Of a stretch of DNA of 64,000 bases, positions 17,752 through 26,720 are shown piece after piece. A program made the position numbers and the translations under genes. This stretch comes from an uncultured Bacteroidales bacterium (GTDB taxonomy: Bacteria > Bacteroidota > Bacteroidia > Bacteroidales > Muribaculaceae). Position 1 is the stretch's first letter. Each line of letters opens with the position of its first letter. The notes under the pieces were generated by a model, which worked only from the letters and a program-made list of their open reading frames with translations, searched no databases and had not been told where the DNA came from. The stretch spans positions 44,055-108,054 of the forward strand of contig CADAFP010000003.1 of assembly GCA_902787185.1 (NCBI GenBank), read 5' to 3'.

Positions 17752-18732
17752 ATGATTAGGGAGCCGCTGATATCGGTCATCGTGCCCGCTTATAACGCGG
17801 AGGCTTTTCTGGGCCAGTGCATCGAGAGCATTGTCGCCCAGAGCTATCCTCATCTCGAAATCCTCGTGGTGGACGATGGCAGCACCGATGGCACGGGACA
17901 GATGGCCGACCGCTGGGCCGACCGTGACCCGCGCATCCGCGTCATCCACCAGCCCAACGGCGGCCATTCGGCCGCGCGCAACGCCGCCCTCGACACGATG
18001 AAGGGCGAACTGGTCATCATGGTGGACAGCGACGACATCCTTCATCCCGAGTTTGCCGCCACGCTGCTCGATGCCATGCGTCAGACCGATGCCGACATCG
18101 CAGTGGGTGGCTATATCCCTTTCTATAACGACGCTCCCGATTTTCCAGCAGCAATGCCGACAGGCGCCATGAGGCGCTTTAACCAGCAAGAGGCGATATT
18201 GGCCTGCCTCTATCAGCAGGGGCTGACCCATTCGCCGTGGGGGCGCCTGTTCAAGGCATCACTTTTTGACGGCATCCGTTTCCCGCTGGGCATCATCTAT
18301 GAGGACTTGGCCATCATTTATCCCCTGTTGCGCCGATGCAGGCTCGTGGTCAGCATTAATCAAACCCTATACGGCTACCGTCAGCACGAGAACAACAGCA
18401 TGAGGGTGTTCTCGCCACGCCGCACAGCGGTGCTCGACGTGTGCGAGCAATTGGAGCGGCAGATGCAACAAGACGACCCACAATACCTGAAGGCTGCCCG
18501 CAGCCGCCTGCTGAGCGCCTATTTCAACATCCTGTTGCTCAGCCACCAGGACAAATCAGGGAATTACCGGGAACTCCAGGACCGCTGTTGGGCAGGCATC
18601 AAGCGCCTGCGCAATCAGTGCCTGCTTGACCCGAAAGTGCGCTCCAAGAACAAGCTGGGCATCCTTGCCTCCTATTTGGGCCGGAACATCCTGTGTTCGG
18701 TCATCGGGCGCAATTACCAACCCCAACCTTAA
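17752..18732 (+). CDS. Family 2 glycosyltransferase
   Basis: This 326-residue GT-A fold protein has the N-terminal 'PLISVIVPAYNAEAFLGQCI', then 'LVVDDGSTDGT' (nucleotide-binding aspartates) and 'MVDSDD', the metal-binding DXD-type motif at about 86-91. This is the GT2 signature for transfer from a UDP- or dTDP-sugar. The C-terminal half (150-326) is alpha-helical and basic. The acceptor is unknown. It lies downstream of cysS across array B and ends before an intrinsic terminator, so it may be read through from cysS. Confidence 0.88.
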   Translation: MIREPLISVIVPAYNAEAFLGQCIESIVAQSYPHLEILVVDDGSTDGTGQMADRWADRDPRIRVIHQPNGGHSAARNAALDTMKGELVIMVDSDDILHPEFAATLLDAMRQTDADIAVGGYIPFYNDAPDFPAAMPTGAMRRFNQQEAILACLYQQGLTHSPWGRLFKASLFDGIRFPLGIIYEDLAIIYPLLRRCRLVVSINQTLYGYRQHENNSMRVFSPRRTAVLDVCEQLERQMQQDDPQYLKAARSRLLSAYFNILLLSHQDKSGNYRELQDRCWAGIKRLRNQCLLDPKVRSKNKLGILASYLGRNILCSVIGRNYQPQP

Positions 18733-18957
18733 TCTTTTGACATATTCAATCTCATTACCGAAAACAGTATAAAAATCCCTTTTCACTGAAAAAAAGCATG
18801 CATTAGTAGATTTTATTTGACTTATAGCATTCTAATGCTTTTCTTTGTGAATCAAAATAAACACAATAATGTTTTTTAGGCTTGTTAATAAAGAATCTAA
18901 ACCATGAACATTTGGGTTTAATTAAAGTTTTTTTAGGCTTCAGAACACTAAAACAGG

Positions 18958-18992
18958 AAAGGCAGGATGTGAACCCCGCCTTTTCTTTTTTT
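18958..18992 (+). terminator. Intrinsic terminator downstream of the glycosyltransferase
   Basis: The stem AAAGGC/GCCTTT, with an inner GG/CC extension, is followed by TCTTTTTTTT. The region between (18733-18957) is AT-rich and holds one further hairpin (GCATTAG at 18800, CTAATGC at 18832) but no gene. Confidence 0.75.
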
Positions 18993-19005
18993 TATGCCCA
19001 TTACC

Positions 19006-19989
19006 TCAAGACCGTTCCCGATATCGGGAGAACAACAGTCTGCCTATCAGCGACTTGAAATAATAGAAAACCATAGCGAGCAGAATCGTCGCCAACAACA
19101 CGGCAAAGGGACGCAACCAACACTCGAGGTAGCCCTGATTCTCGCGCAACTGGTTATAGACGAAGCCCACCAGAGGATGAACGATATAGATGAAGAAAGC
19201 GTAGGTGCTACCCCAACGGCACACGATGTTGTACCGCATTCCGCATCCGCCGAACAGCAGGAACAATGAGGGTGCGAGCAGCATATTGCCCAAGTGCCAC
19301 CACTGCGTGCCGATGTAACGCGCCACCAGGTTGTTTACGATGGCGACCAGACACAGAAAAAGCAGCGTGCGGCGGCTCAAAGTGTTTTGCAGCTTATCCT
19401 CGTGCTCACGGACCAGCTCGCCCAAGACAAAGAACGGAATACCCCACAACCATGGGTTGAAAAGCGGGAAATCCAAGATGCTGCCGACCGGGGGCAAAAT
19501 CACAATGACGGCGGCAATGAAACCCAAGTAGCCCAAATAACGGAACCATTTGCCCAACAGCAGTTTCATCGCATAGCACATCAGCAGCGAAATCAGGAAC
19601 CATGCCACAGGGCAAATCTTGGATTGAGAAAAGATGAGCGTCTTCAACAGGTGCTGCGGCGTTAACACCTGTTGGACCAGGAAATCGCCCATCACCTTGA
19701 AATCCATGCCGTTGACAATCAGCATCCTGAAGAGATACAGAAAATAGGCGACAAGCAGATAAAGGGCAGTGCGCTTGAGGGCATGCAACAGTTTTTCCCG
19801 TGAAGCGCCTAACGAGAAATAGCCCGATGTCATGAAGAAGATCGACACACCACAGGAGGCCACGTAGGCAAAGAAGCCACCGTAAGGCCATGGGAACGAC
19901 ATGTGGGCAAGCACAAGCCCGCAAGCAGCGATTCCCTTGAGGAAATCCAAGCCATGATTGCGTGAATGACTATACCCTGTGATGCCCAT
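19006..19989 (-). CDS. Acyltransferase 3 family membrane protein
   Basis: This 327-residue protein has about ten membrane helices. The N-terminal 'RNHGLDFLKGIAACGLVLAH' contains the D, K and H positions typical of acyltransferase 3 (OafA/WecH) proteins, which O-acetylate surface glycans using cytoplasmic acyl donors. 'SCGVSIFFMTSGYFS' around 48-62 is the second family block. The 'IVHPLVGF' motif near the C terminus is also usual. The gene is monocistronic and converges with the glycosyltransferase, so modification of the same glycan is possible but unproven. Confidence 0.8.
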   Translation of the reverse strand: MGITGYSHSRNHGLDFLKGIAACGLVLAHMSFPWPYGGFFAYVASCGVSIFFMTSGYFSLGASREKLLHALKRTALYLLVAYFLYLFRMLIVNGMDFKVMGDFLVQQVLTPQHLLKTLIFSQSKICPVAWFLISLLMCYAMKLLLGKWFRYLGYLGFIAAVIVILPPVGSILDFPLFNPWLWGIPFFVLGELVREHEDKLQNTLSRRTLLFLCLVAIVNNLVARYIGTQWWHLGNMLLAPSLFLLFGGCGMRYNIVCRWGSTYAFFIYIVHPLVGFVYNQLRENQGYLECWLRPFAVLLATILLAMVFYYFKSLIGRLLFSRYRERS

Positions 19990-20059
19990 AAGTGATTTTG
20001 GTTACTGTGTGGCGGCCCTTTTCTTCATCCTTGTCTCCAGGCCATTATCCATTGAACGA

Positions 20060-21271
20060 TTATCGCAGCATATCGGCAACACGTCGCGTGGCGGCGATAA
20101 AGCGGTCCACCTCGTCGAGGGTGTTATAGACGGCGAACGATGCCCTCACCATGCCAGTCACGCCATAGCGCGCCATCAGCGGTTGGGCACAATGGTGGCC
20201 TGTGCGCACGGCTATGCCTAATTTATCGAGCAGCAATCCCATGTCATAGCTGCTGATGTTGCCCACGAGGAACGACACCACGCCGCTCTTGCCAGGAGCA
20301 GTGCCAAACAGGCGTATGCCGTCGATGCCCTGCAACCCCTCGACAGCCGCCGTGAGCAGCTCATGCTCATGGGCGGCAATGGTTTCCAGACCGATCCCTT
20401 GAATATAGTCGATGGCAGCCCCAAAGGCGGCGATATCTACAAAGTCGGGGGTGCCAGCCTCGAACTTGAATGGCAGTTCGGCAAAGGTGGTGCGCTCAAA
20501 CGTCACCTGGCCAATCATCTCTCCCCCACCCTGATAAGGAGGCATCTTCTCCAGCCAATAACGTTTGCCATAAAGGATGCCGACCCCTGCAGGGCCGTAC
20601 ATCTTGTGGCTCGAGAAGGCATAGAAGTCACAGTCCAAATCCTGAACATCCACCTTGACGTGGGGAGCCGCCTGGGCGCCGTCGATGAGCACGGGCACAC
20701 CGTGGCGATGGGCGATGGCAATCATCTCCTTGACAGGATTGACCGTTCCCAGCACGTTGGACACATGGGCCAGTGCGACGAAGCGTGTGCTGTCGCTGAA
20801 CAGGTCCTCATAGGCCTGCATATCCACTTGACCGCTGTCGTCGATGGGCACGACACGCAGGGTGACGCGCTTGCGCTGGCCGATGAGTTGCCAGGGCACG
20901 ATGTTGCTGTGATGCTCCATCACGGTGACAATGATTTCATCACCATTCTCGAGCATCTGCCCGAAGGACGAAGCCACGAGGTTGATGCCCTCGGTCGTGC
21001 CACGGGTGAAAATCACTTCCTGCACGCTACCGGCATTGATGAAGGCACGCACCTTCTCGCGCGTCTGCTCCACCAGGTCGGTCGCCTCCTGCGACAGGGT
21101 ATGCACACCGCGGTGCACATTAGCCTTGTAGCGATAGTACATCTGGTCAATGGCCTCTACCACTTGGCGGGGCGTCTGGGATGTCGCGGCGTTGTCCAGA
21201 TAGACGAGCGGCCGTCCCTCAATCTGGCGTTGCAGGATGGGATATTCCTCACGTATCTTGTTGATGTCCAT
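20060..21271 (-). CDS. sufS: Cysteine desulfurase SufS
   Basis: This 403-residue PLP enzyme takes sulfur from cysteine for Fe-S cluster assembly. The PLP lysine is K223 in SSHKMYGP. The catalytic cysteine is C361 in RTGHHCAQP. The N-terminal VYLDNAATSQTP and the RGTTEGIN block are as in group II desulfurases. It is last in the sufB-sufC-sufD-sufS order. No SufE or SufU gene is seen next to it. Array I separates it from sufD. Confidence 0.97.
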   Translation of the reverse strand: MDINKIREEYPILQRQIEGRPLVYLDNAATSQTPRQVVEAIDQMYYRYKANVHRGVHTLSQEATDLVEQTREKVRAFINAGSVQEVIFTRGTTEGINLVASSFGQMLENGDEIIVTVMEHHSNIVPWQLIGQRKRVTLRVVPIDDSGQVDMQAYEDLFSDSTRFVALAHVSNVLGTVNPVKEMIAIAHRHGVPVLIDGAQAAPHVKVDVQDLDCDFYAFSSHKMYGPAGVGILYGKRYWLEKMPPYQGGGEMIGQVTFERTTFAELPFKFEAGTPDFVDIAAFGAAIDYIQGIGLETIAAHEHELLTAAVEGLQGIDGIRLFGTAPGKSGVVSFLVGNISSYDMGLLLDKLGIAVRTGHHCAQPLMARYGVTGMVRASFAVYNTLDEVDRFIAATRRVADMLR

Positions 21272-21275
21272 TTAT

Positions 21276-21310
21276 TTAGGCGTTAGGCTTTAGTTGTTAG
21301 GCTTTAGTTT
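21276..21310. repeat. 7-bp word array I between sufD and sufS
   Basis: Five perfect-period words occur: TTAGGCG, TTAGGCT, TTAGTTG, TTAGGCT, TTAGTTT. The array lies inside the suf operon and so would be transcribed. Confidence 0.85.
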
Positions 21311-21319
21311 GGCCTATTG

Positions 21320-22669
21320 TTAGTTCTTTTTGCAGGCAGCCACGCAGCCGGCGCAGTTACTCAAAGTGCCCGCAAAGCGTTTCTCGACAAGATAATGCAG
21401 GCGGTCCTTGAGGGCCTCCATGCGTACACCGTCGATGACGTCGGCGACAAAGGCCTGCATCAATAGGCGGCGCGCCTCGTCGATGCCAATGCCGCGCGTG
21501 CGCATGTAGAACAAGGCATCCTCGTCAAGCTGCCCGACAGCCGAACCGTGGGAGCACATCACGTCATCGGTATAAATCTCGAGTTGAGGCTTGGTGTACA
21601 TTTTGGCAGTGGGAGCGCCACACAGGTTGCGGTTGCCTTGATAGGCCTCAACACGGGGGCAATCGGGCTTCACCAGAATCTTGCCGGCGAAAGCGCCAAC
21701 GGCCTTGTCGTTGAGCACATACTTGAACATCTCGTTGCTGTTGCAACGGGGTGCATTGTGGCTGATGAAGGTGTGGCTATCCACATGCTGCTCGCCACTG
21801 GCGATGGTCATTCCCAGCAGGTGGGTCTCGGCGTGTTCGCCGTTGACCTCGACGTGGTAATTGTTGCGGGTGAAGCCGTTGATGAGTGTGATGCCGTCGA
21901 TGAGCACATTGCTGCCCTCATGCTGGTCCACATAGATGGATGATACACGGCTGGTCAACGGGGTGCTCTCCTCCATGTCATAATAGTCCACCTGGCTGCC
22001 CTGCATGGCGACGATTTCCACGACCTGGTTGTTCAGATAGCGGTAATCGGGGCTCTGGGTGTGGTCACACGCCAGCAGCTTGATGGAGGCATTCTTACCC
22101 ACGACGATGAGCAGACGACGCTGCACCATCATGTCGAGGGCGGCATTGAAGATGTTGACCAGCTGGATGGGACGCTCGGCAACGACACCGTCAGGCACAT
22201 AGATGAACAGGCCATCCTGCACCAGCAGGCTGTTGAGCGCCACGGTAGCATCATCCAAACGAGCCAAGCGGCCATAATGGGCCGACATCAGCTCGGGATA
22301 ATCCACTGCTGCCATGCTGAAGGGCTCGACCACCACCTTGCCGATATTACGCTCGGCAGTGGCACTGCTGTGGAAGGCATCGTTGCTGCTGTAGTACAGA
22401 CAGGTGCTCATGTTGGGAACGTCGCAGTGGAAAGTCTCGCCAGGATCGGCCTCAAAGGGCAGACGGTTCACGTTCACCCCATAGTCATGGGCGAACACCG
22501 CCTCGAGGTCACTCGCCTCGTAGTCCTCGCTACCCTTGCGCGGCAGGCGCGCCGTTTCCAGCCGTTCACGGGCACTCAGGCGCAGCGTGTTCAGCAGGGC
22601 GGGCGATTGCTGCTCAATCAGGGTGCTGTTCTCATCAAACAGGTCGATATATTGTTGGAGTGCGTTCAT
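21320..22669 (-). CDS. sufD: Fe-S assembly scaffold subunit SufD
   Basis: This 449-residue right-handed beta-helix protein pairs with SufB in the SufBC2D scaffold. 'GSQVDYYDMEES', 'HTFISHNAPRCNSNEMFKYV', 'LVKPDCPRVEAYQGNRNL' and 'DDVMCSHGSAVGQLDEDALF' are diagnostic; the last contains the SufD histidine region. The protein ends in a cysteine-rich tail (NCAGCVAACKKN), which is not part of the E. coli core fold. It begins six bases after the sufC stop, so the pair is tightly coupled. Confidence 0.96.
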   Translation of the reverse strand: MNALQQYIDLFDENSTLIEQQSPALLNTLRLSARERLETARLPRKGSEDYEASDLEAVFAHDYGVNVNRLPFEADPGETFHCDVPNMSTCLYYSSNDAFHSSATAERNIGKVVVEPFSMAAVDYPELMSAHYGRLARLDDATVALNSLLVQDGLFIYVPDGVVAERPIQLVNIFNAALDMMVQRRLLIVVGKNASIKLLACDHTQSPDYRYLNNQVVEIVAMQGSQVDYYDMEESTPLTSRVSSIYVDQHEGSNVLIDGITLINGFTRNNYHVEVNGEHAETHLLGMTIASGEQHVDSHTFISHNAPRCNSNEMFKYVLNDKAVGAFAGKILVKPDCPRVEAYQGNRNLCGAPTAKMYTKPQLEIYTDDVMCSHGSAVGQLDEDALFYMRTRGIGIDEARRLLMQAFVADVIDGVRMEALKDRLHYLVEKRFAGTLSNCAGCVAACKKN

Positions 22670-22675
22670 CTGTCC

Positions 22676-23434
22676 TTATTGCTGAGAATCGACTTGTTCC
22701 TTAATCCAGTCATAACCCTTGTCCTCCAGCTCGAGGGCCAGCTCGGGACCGGCGCTCATGACGATGCGGCCCTTGTAGAGCACATGTACAAAGTCGGGCT
22801 TGATGTAATCCAGCAGACGCTGGTAGTGGGTAATGACGATAGTGGCATTCTCCTTGCTCTTGAGTGTGTTCACACCGCTGGCGACGATGCGCAGGGCGTC
22901 GATGTCAAGGCCGCTATCGGTCTCGTCGAGGATACTCAACTTGGGCTCGAGCATCGCCATCTGGAAAATCTCGTTACGCTTTTTCTCACCGCCCGAGAAG
23001 CCCTCGTTGACAGCACGCGAGGCCAGCTTGTTGTCGAGTTGCACGATGCTGCGCTTCTCGCGCATGATTTTCAGGAAGTCGGCGGCACTCAGCGGCTCCT
23101 GGCCGAAGTATTTGCGCTTCTCGTTCAAGGCTGTGCGCATGAAGTTCACCATCGATACGCCGGGAATCTCCACCGGGTACTGGAAACTCAGGAACAGTCC
23201 CTCGTGGGCGCGGTCCTCAGGAGAGAGCGCCAGCAGGTCCTTTCCGTAAAACTCCACACTGCCACCTGTCACGGTATAGGCGGGGTTGCCCGTGAGCACG
23301 GCGCTCAAGGTACTCTTGCCCGAGCCATTGGGGCCCATAATGGCATGTACCTCACCAGGCTTAACCGTCAGGTTAATACCCTTCAATATCTGCTTTCCCT
23401 CAATCGAAGCCTGTAAATCCTTAATTACTAACAT
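22676..23434 (-). CDS. sufC: Fe-S assembly ATPase SufC
   Basis: This 252-residue ABC-type ATPase belongs to the SufBCD complex. Walker A GPNGSGKS is at 34-41, the SufC-type signature FSGGEKKR at 146-153, and Walker B LSILDETDSGLD at about 167-178. Here the ATPase has no membrane partner; it drives conformational change of the SufB-SufD heterodimer. It lies between array J and sufD. Confidence 0.98.
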   Translation of the reverse strand: MLVIKDLQASIEGKQILKGINLTVKPGEVHAIMGPNGSGKSTLSAVLTGNPAYTVTGGSVEFYGKDLLALSPEDRAHEGLFLSFQYPVEIPGVSMVNFMRTALNEKRKYFGQEPLSAADFLKIMREKRSIVQLDNKLASRAVNEGFSGGEKKRNEIFQMAMLEPKLSILDETDSGLDIDALRIVASGVNTLKSKENATIVITHYQRLLDYIKPDFVHVLYKGRIVMSAGPELALELEDKGYDWIKEQVDSQQ

Positions 23435-23441
23435 ATCTTGG

Positions 23442-23508
23442 TTTTCAGTTGTCAGTTATTTGTTGTCAGCAACTATTATCTAATATCTGATATCTATTAT
23501 CTAAAAAT
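23442..23508. repeat. 7-bp word array J between sufB and sufC
   Basis: TTTTCAG, TTGTCAG, TTATTTG, TTGTCAG and CAACTAT are followed by TATCTAA, TATCTGA, TATCTAT, TATCTAA. The second word family is the one used in arrays B and D. The array lies within the suf operon. Confidence 0.85.
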
Positions 23509-23514
23509 CTTGTC

Positions 23515-24978
23515 TTACCCGACGGCGCCCTCGAGGGAGACACTGAGGAGTTTCTGAGCCTCGACGGCAAACTCCATCGGCAACTTGGCCATCACCTCCT
23601 TGGCATAGCCGTTGACAATGAGGCCCACGGCATCCTCGGTCGAGATTCCGCGTTGGTTGCAGTAGAAGATCTGGTCCTCGTTGATTTTGCTCGTCGTCGC
23701 CTCGTGCTCGACCACCGACGTGTCGTTACCCACCTCGATAACGGGGAAGGTGTGGGCTCCGCTGGTGTCGCTCAGCAGCAGGCTGTCGCACTGGGTGAAG
23801 TTGCGGCATCCGGTCGCCTTGGGGGCAATACGGACCATACCGCGGTAGCTGTTCTGGCTGTGACCGGCGCTGATGCCCTTGCTCACGATGGTGCTGGTGC
23901 TGTTCTTGCCCAGGTGTATCATCTTGGTGCCCGTGTCGGCCTCCTGCCAGTTGTTGGTCAAAGCCACACTGTAGAACTCGCCCACCGAGTGGTCGCCCTT
24001 GAGCACACAACTCGGGTATTTCCAGGTGATGGCGCTACCTGTCTCGACCTGAGTCCATGACAACTTGCTGTGGTCGCCACGGCACAGTCCGCGCTTGGTC
24101 ACCAGGTTGTAAATACCGCCCTTGCCATCCTTGTCGCCGGGGTACCAGTTTTGGACGGTGCTATACTTGACCTCGGCACGGTCCTCGACGATAATCTCGA
24201 CGATGGCGGCGTGCAGTTGGTTCTCGTCACGCATCGGGGCGGTGCAGCCCTCCAGGTAGGAGACGTAGGCATCATCATCGGCCACGATGAGCGTGCGCTC
24301 AAACTGTCCCGTCTGAGCCGCGTTGATGCGGAAATAGGTGGACAGCTCCATCGGGCAGCGTACGCCCTTGGGGATATACACAAACGAACCGTCGCTGAAT
24401 ACCGCCGAATTCAAGGCGGCATAGAAGTTGTCGGTATAGGGCACCACCTTGCCCAAATACTTGCGCACCAGGTCGGGGTAGTCCTTCACTGCCTCGCTGA
24501 TGGAGCAGAAGATGACGCCCAGCTCGGCCAGACGCTCGCGATAGGTCGTCTTCACGCTCACGCTGTCCATGACGGCATCAACGGCCATACCGCTCAGGCG
24601 CAGTTGCTCCTCCAGGGGAATACCCAACTTGTCGAAGGTCTTCTTCAACTCGGGGTCAATCTCCTTGGGCTTGTCACCGTCCTTGCGTTGACGCGGCGCG
24701 GCATAGTAGCTGATGGCCTGGTAGTCGATTTCAGGCACATGCACGTGGCCCCACGTGGGAGCCTTCAAGGTCAGCCAGTGGCGGTAAGCCTTCAAGCGGA
24801 ACTCCAGCAGCCACTCAGGCTCACCCTTGAGAGCCGAGATGCGGCGCACCACATCCTCGTCCAAGCCCTTAGGGATGACCTCCGTCTCAATGTCGGTCAC
24901 AAAGCCGTACTTGTACTCGGCTTGTGCCGCTTCCTCTATAATCTGATTCCCTTTTTCAGGTTTTTCGGTCTCTTTCAT
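23515..24978 (-). CDS. sufB: Fe-S assembly scaffold SufB
   Basis: This 487-residue protein is the main scaffold on which the cluster is built. '[20 protein letters not shown]', '[15 protein letters not shown]', '[20 protein letters not shown]' and the C-terminal '[20 protein letters not shown]' are diagnostic of SufB; the last holds the conserved glutamate/histidine block. It is first in the operon and has its own promoter box at 25013-25020. Confidence 0.98.
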   Translation of the reverse strand: MKETEKPEKGNQIIEEAAQAEYKYGFVTDIETEVIPKGLDEDVVRRISALKGEPEWLLEFRLKAYRHWLTLKAPTWGHVHVPEIDYQAISYYAAPRQRKDGDKPKEIDPELKKTFDKLGIPLEEQLRLSGMAVDAVMDSVSVKTTYRERLAELGVIFCSISEAVKDYPDLVRKYLGKVVPYTDNFYAALNSAVFSDGSFVYIPKGVRCPMELSTYFRINAAQTGQFERTLIVADDDAYVSYLEGCTAPMRDENQLHAAIVEIIVEDRAEVKYSTVQNWYPGDKDGKGGIYNLVTKRGLCRGDHSKLSWTQVETGSAITWKYPSCVLKGDHSVGEFYSVALTNNWQEADTGTKMIHLGKNSTSTIVSKGISAGHSQNSYRGMVRIAPKATGCRNFTQCDSLLLSDTSGAHTFPVIEVGNDTSVVEHEATTSKINEDQIFYCNQRGISTEDAVGLIVNGYAKEVMAKLPMEFAVEAQKLLSVSLEGAVG

Positions 24979-25012
24979 TAGTCTAAAAAATACCTCTTTC
25001 TAAAAAGCGGCA

Positions 25013-25020
25013 CAAAGTTA
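25013..25020 (-). promoter_or_regulatory. -7 box TAACTTTG, suf operon promoter
   Basis: The box faces sufB, 35 bases before its ATG. No obvious Fur or IscR-like palindrome was seen beside it. Confidence 0.65.
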
Positions 25021-25102
25021 CTGCAAAAATCTGACTTAGTGGATACCATAAGAGGCAATTCTCACAATTATCACTGTAGCGCCTGTAGTTTTTGTCTAAA
25101 TT

Positions 25103-25136
25103 AAGTGCAGGGACCAATCGCTTGCCCCCTGCACTT
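25103..25136 (-). terminator. Terminator of the C10 peptidase gene
   Basis: A 10-bp perfect stem (AAGTGCAGGG / CCCTGCACTT) lies 29 bases past the stop. The downstream run on the minus strand is AATTTAG, a weak T tract. Confidence 0.65.
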
Positions 25137-25164
25137 TAAGATATTAACTTGTCCTGTCAGCCGA

Positions 25165-26556
25165 TTACCACTCTTGGCTCAGGATGTAGTCAACCAGAGT
25201 GGTCACGTCGTTAATACCAATCTCGGAATTCAGGTCACAGTCGGCAGCGTCAAGGTCAAGACCCGTGTCATCGTGTGAAAGGATATAGTCCACCAGGGCA
25301 GTAACGTCGCCAATGCCGACGATGCCATCCTTGTTCACGTCACCACGCTCAGCACTGGGATTGTAGCCCTCGGGATAGAGATTGATGATCATCTCGTTGG
25401 CGTCACCAGTGAAGTTCCAGACCTCGTCATCATCATAGGGGTGGAAGGAGAGAGCAGTCAGCTCAAACCAGCCATTGAACTTCTCATAGTATCCCCAGTT
25501 CATGTGCAGCAGACCATCGGCATCAATGCCGTCGAGCACCCATGCATGACCGTCAATGAAGTCAACATTGTGATAAGGGATGGGGCGTCCTGCCTTGAGT
25601 TCGGTGCAAATCAGTTCCAGCCATTCCTCGTTGGTGTATTTGTGACCGAAGTTGTCGCAGTAATAGGAAGGATCAATACCAATCAACTGGGCATCCTGAT
25701 TATAGCCAAAGAACTTAAAGGCTGCCAACTGGTCATAGGAGTAAGAGCCCGTTGAAGTGCCTGCATTACCATAGCGCGCATTGCAAGCCTGACCGCAGTA
25801 GCGGCACAACTTGGCAACAGCCTCGGCCTGCTCGTCAGTATAGGTTCCCAGTTTCACGCCACCCGTGGCAGGGTTATAGATGGTATAGGAGTCCAGCATC
25901 AAGTCATAATCAAACGTGGTTGCCTCAAGGTTAGAAAGAGAACCAACTTCCATCGAAACATAGTAGCCAAGGATGCGATCGCAGCCAGCAGGATACTTCC
26001 AGAAGTACACGATTTGGGCCATAGCCAGAGGTCCGCAACCAACGGCAGTGCGGCTGCTACCCTTCATGGGGCACCAGCGGTCCATGGGCTCGTTCTGTCC
26101 CCATGTGATTGTGGTCAGCGGGTCGACAGCTTCGATACGCCTTGGGGCTTTATAGGCCTCAAGACGTCCTTTATAGCTCTGCAGCGCCTCAATCTGGTTT
26201 TTGTACAAGTCCAGCTGTCCTTTCATGCTGGCGGGCATGTTGGCCATGTCGATATTGCCCTTGTCGCCATAGGCCAACACCTGCTTGGCGCGGTCTTCGC
26301 CGGCGATGATGACCCAGCCGCCACCCTCGATGTTGAACACGTAGTAAGCGTTACCGCTCACCTTCGAAGCCTCGGCATGAGACAGTTTGAGGGCTGATGT
26401 CGGGGCGCCCTTGAACATGGCTGATGACTTCTGCTGCAGGAATCGGCTTGCCGCAGCACGTGCCGCGGTTGCATCGATGTTACCTGCATTAACACTAAAT
26501 GACGTTACAGCCAACGCGGCAAGTAATGTCTTACCCACAAGTTTAGTGATTTTCAT
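25165..26556 (-). CDS. C10-family (streptopain-like) cysteine peptidase with dockerin-like C terminus
   Basis: This 463-residue secreted protease has a signal peptide at 1-24 and an inhibitory propeptide at about 25-140 with the 'IEGGGWVIIAGEDRA' block typical of C10 peptidases. In the catalytic domain C174 (TAVGCGPLAMAQ) is the nucleophile and H337 (IDGHAWVLDG) the base; HMNWGYY supplies the conserved Trp. The C terminus has a dockerin-like pair of the GIGDVTALVDYIL type, the same subtype as in the protein at 44608-46725. The family includes SpeB of streptococci and proteases of Bacteroides and Prevotella that cut host proteins. A promoter and terminator flank it. Confidence 0.92.
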   Translation of the reverse strand: MKITKLVGKTLLAALAVTSFSVNAGNIDATAARAAASRFLQQKSSAMFKGAPTSALKLSHAEASKVSGNAYYVFNIEGGGWVIIAGEDRAKQVLAYGDKGNIDMANMPASMKGQLDLYKNQIEALQSYKGRLEAYKAPRRIEAVDPLTTITWGQNEPMDRWCPMKGSSRTAVGCGPLAMAQIVYFWKYPAGCDRILGYYVSMEVGSLSNLEATTFDYDLMLDSYTIYNPATGGVKLGTYTDEQAEAVAKLCRYCGQACNARYGNAGTSTGSYSYDQLAAFKFFGYNQDAQLIGIDPSYYCDNFGHKYTNEEWLELICTELKAGRPIPYHNVDFIDGHAWVLDGIDADGLLHMNWGYYEKFNGWFELTALSFHPYDDDEVWNFTGDANEMIINLYPEGYNPSAERGDVNKDGIVGIGDVTALVDYILSHDDTGLDLDAADCDLNSEIGINDVTTLVDYILSQEW

Positions 26557-26624
26557 AAACTGAAAGATGTTAATGGTTAATAAAATCTCTTTTTAGAGAA
26601 TGAGTTACATTTTCTTATCGGGGA

Positions 26625-26632
26625 CAAAATTA
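26625..26632 (-). promoter_or_regulatory. -7 box TAATTTTG, C10 peptidase promoter
   Basis: The box faces the peptidase gene and leaves a leader of about 65 nt. Confidence 0.6.
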
Positions 26633-26720
26633 CGGATTAATTTTTAATATCCATCAGCAAAAAACAAATAATCAAACCATTTGCCGCATAAAAAGCTGAA
26701 AATGCCTCATGGTGACGCCG

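Noticed and set aside
18780-18957. A small RNA or gene in the AT-rich spacer after the glycosyltransferase
   Set aside because: Only one weak hairpin and no promoter box of the TAnnTTTG type directed into it could be seen.
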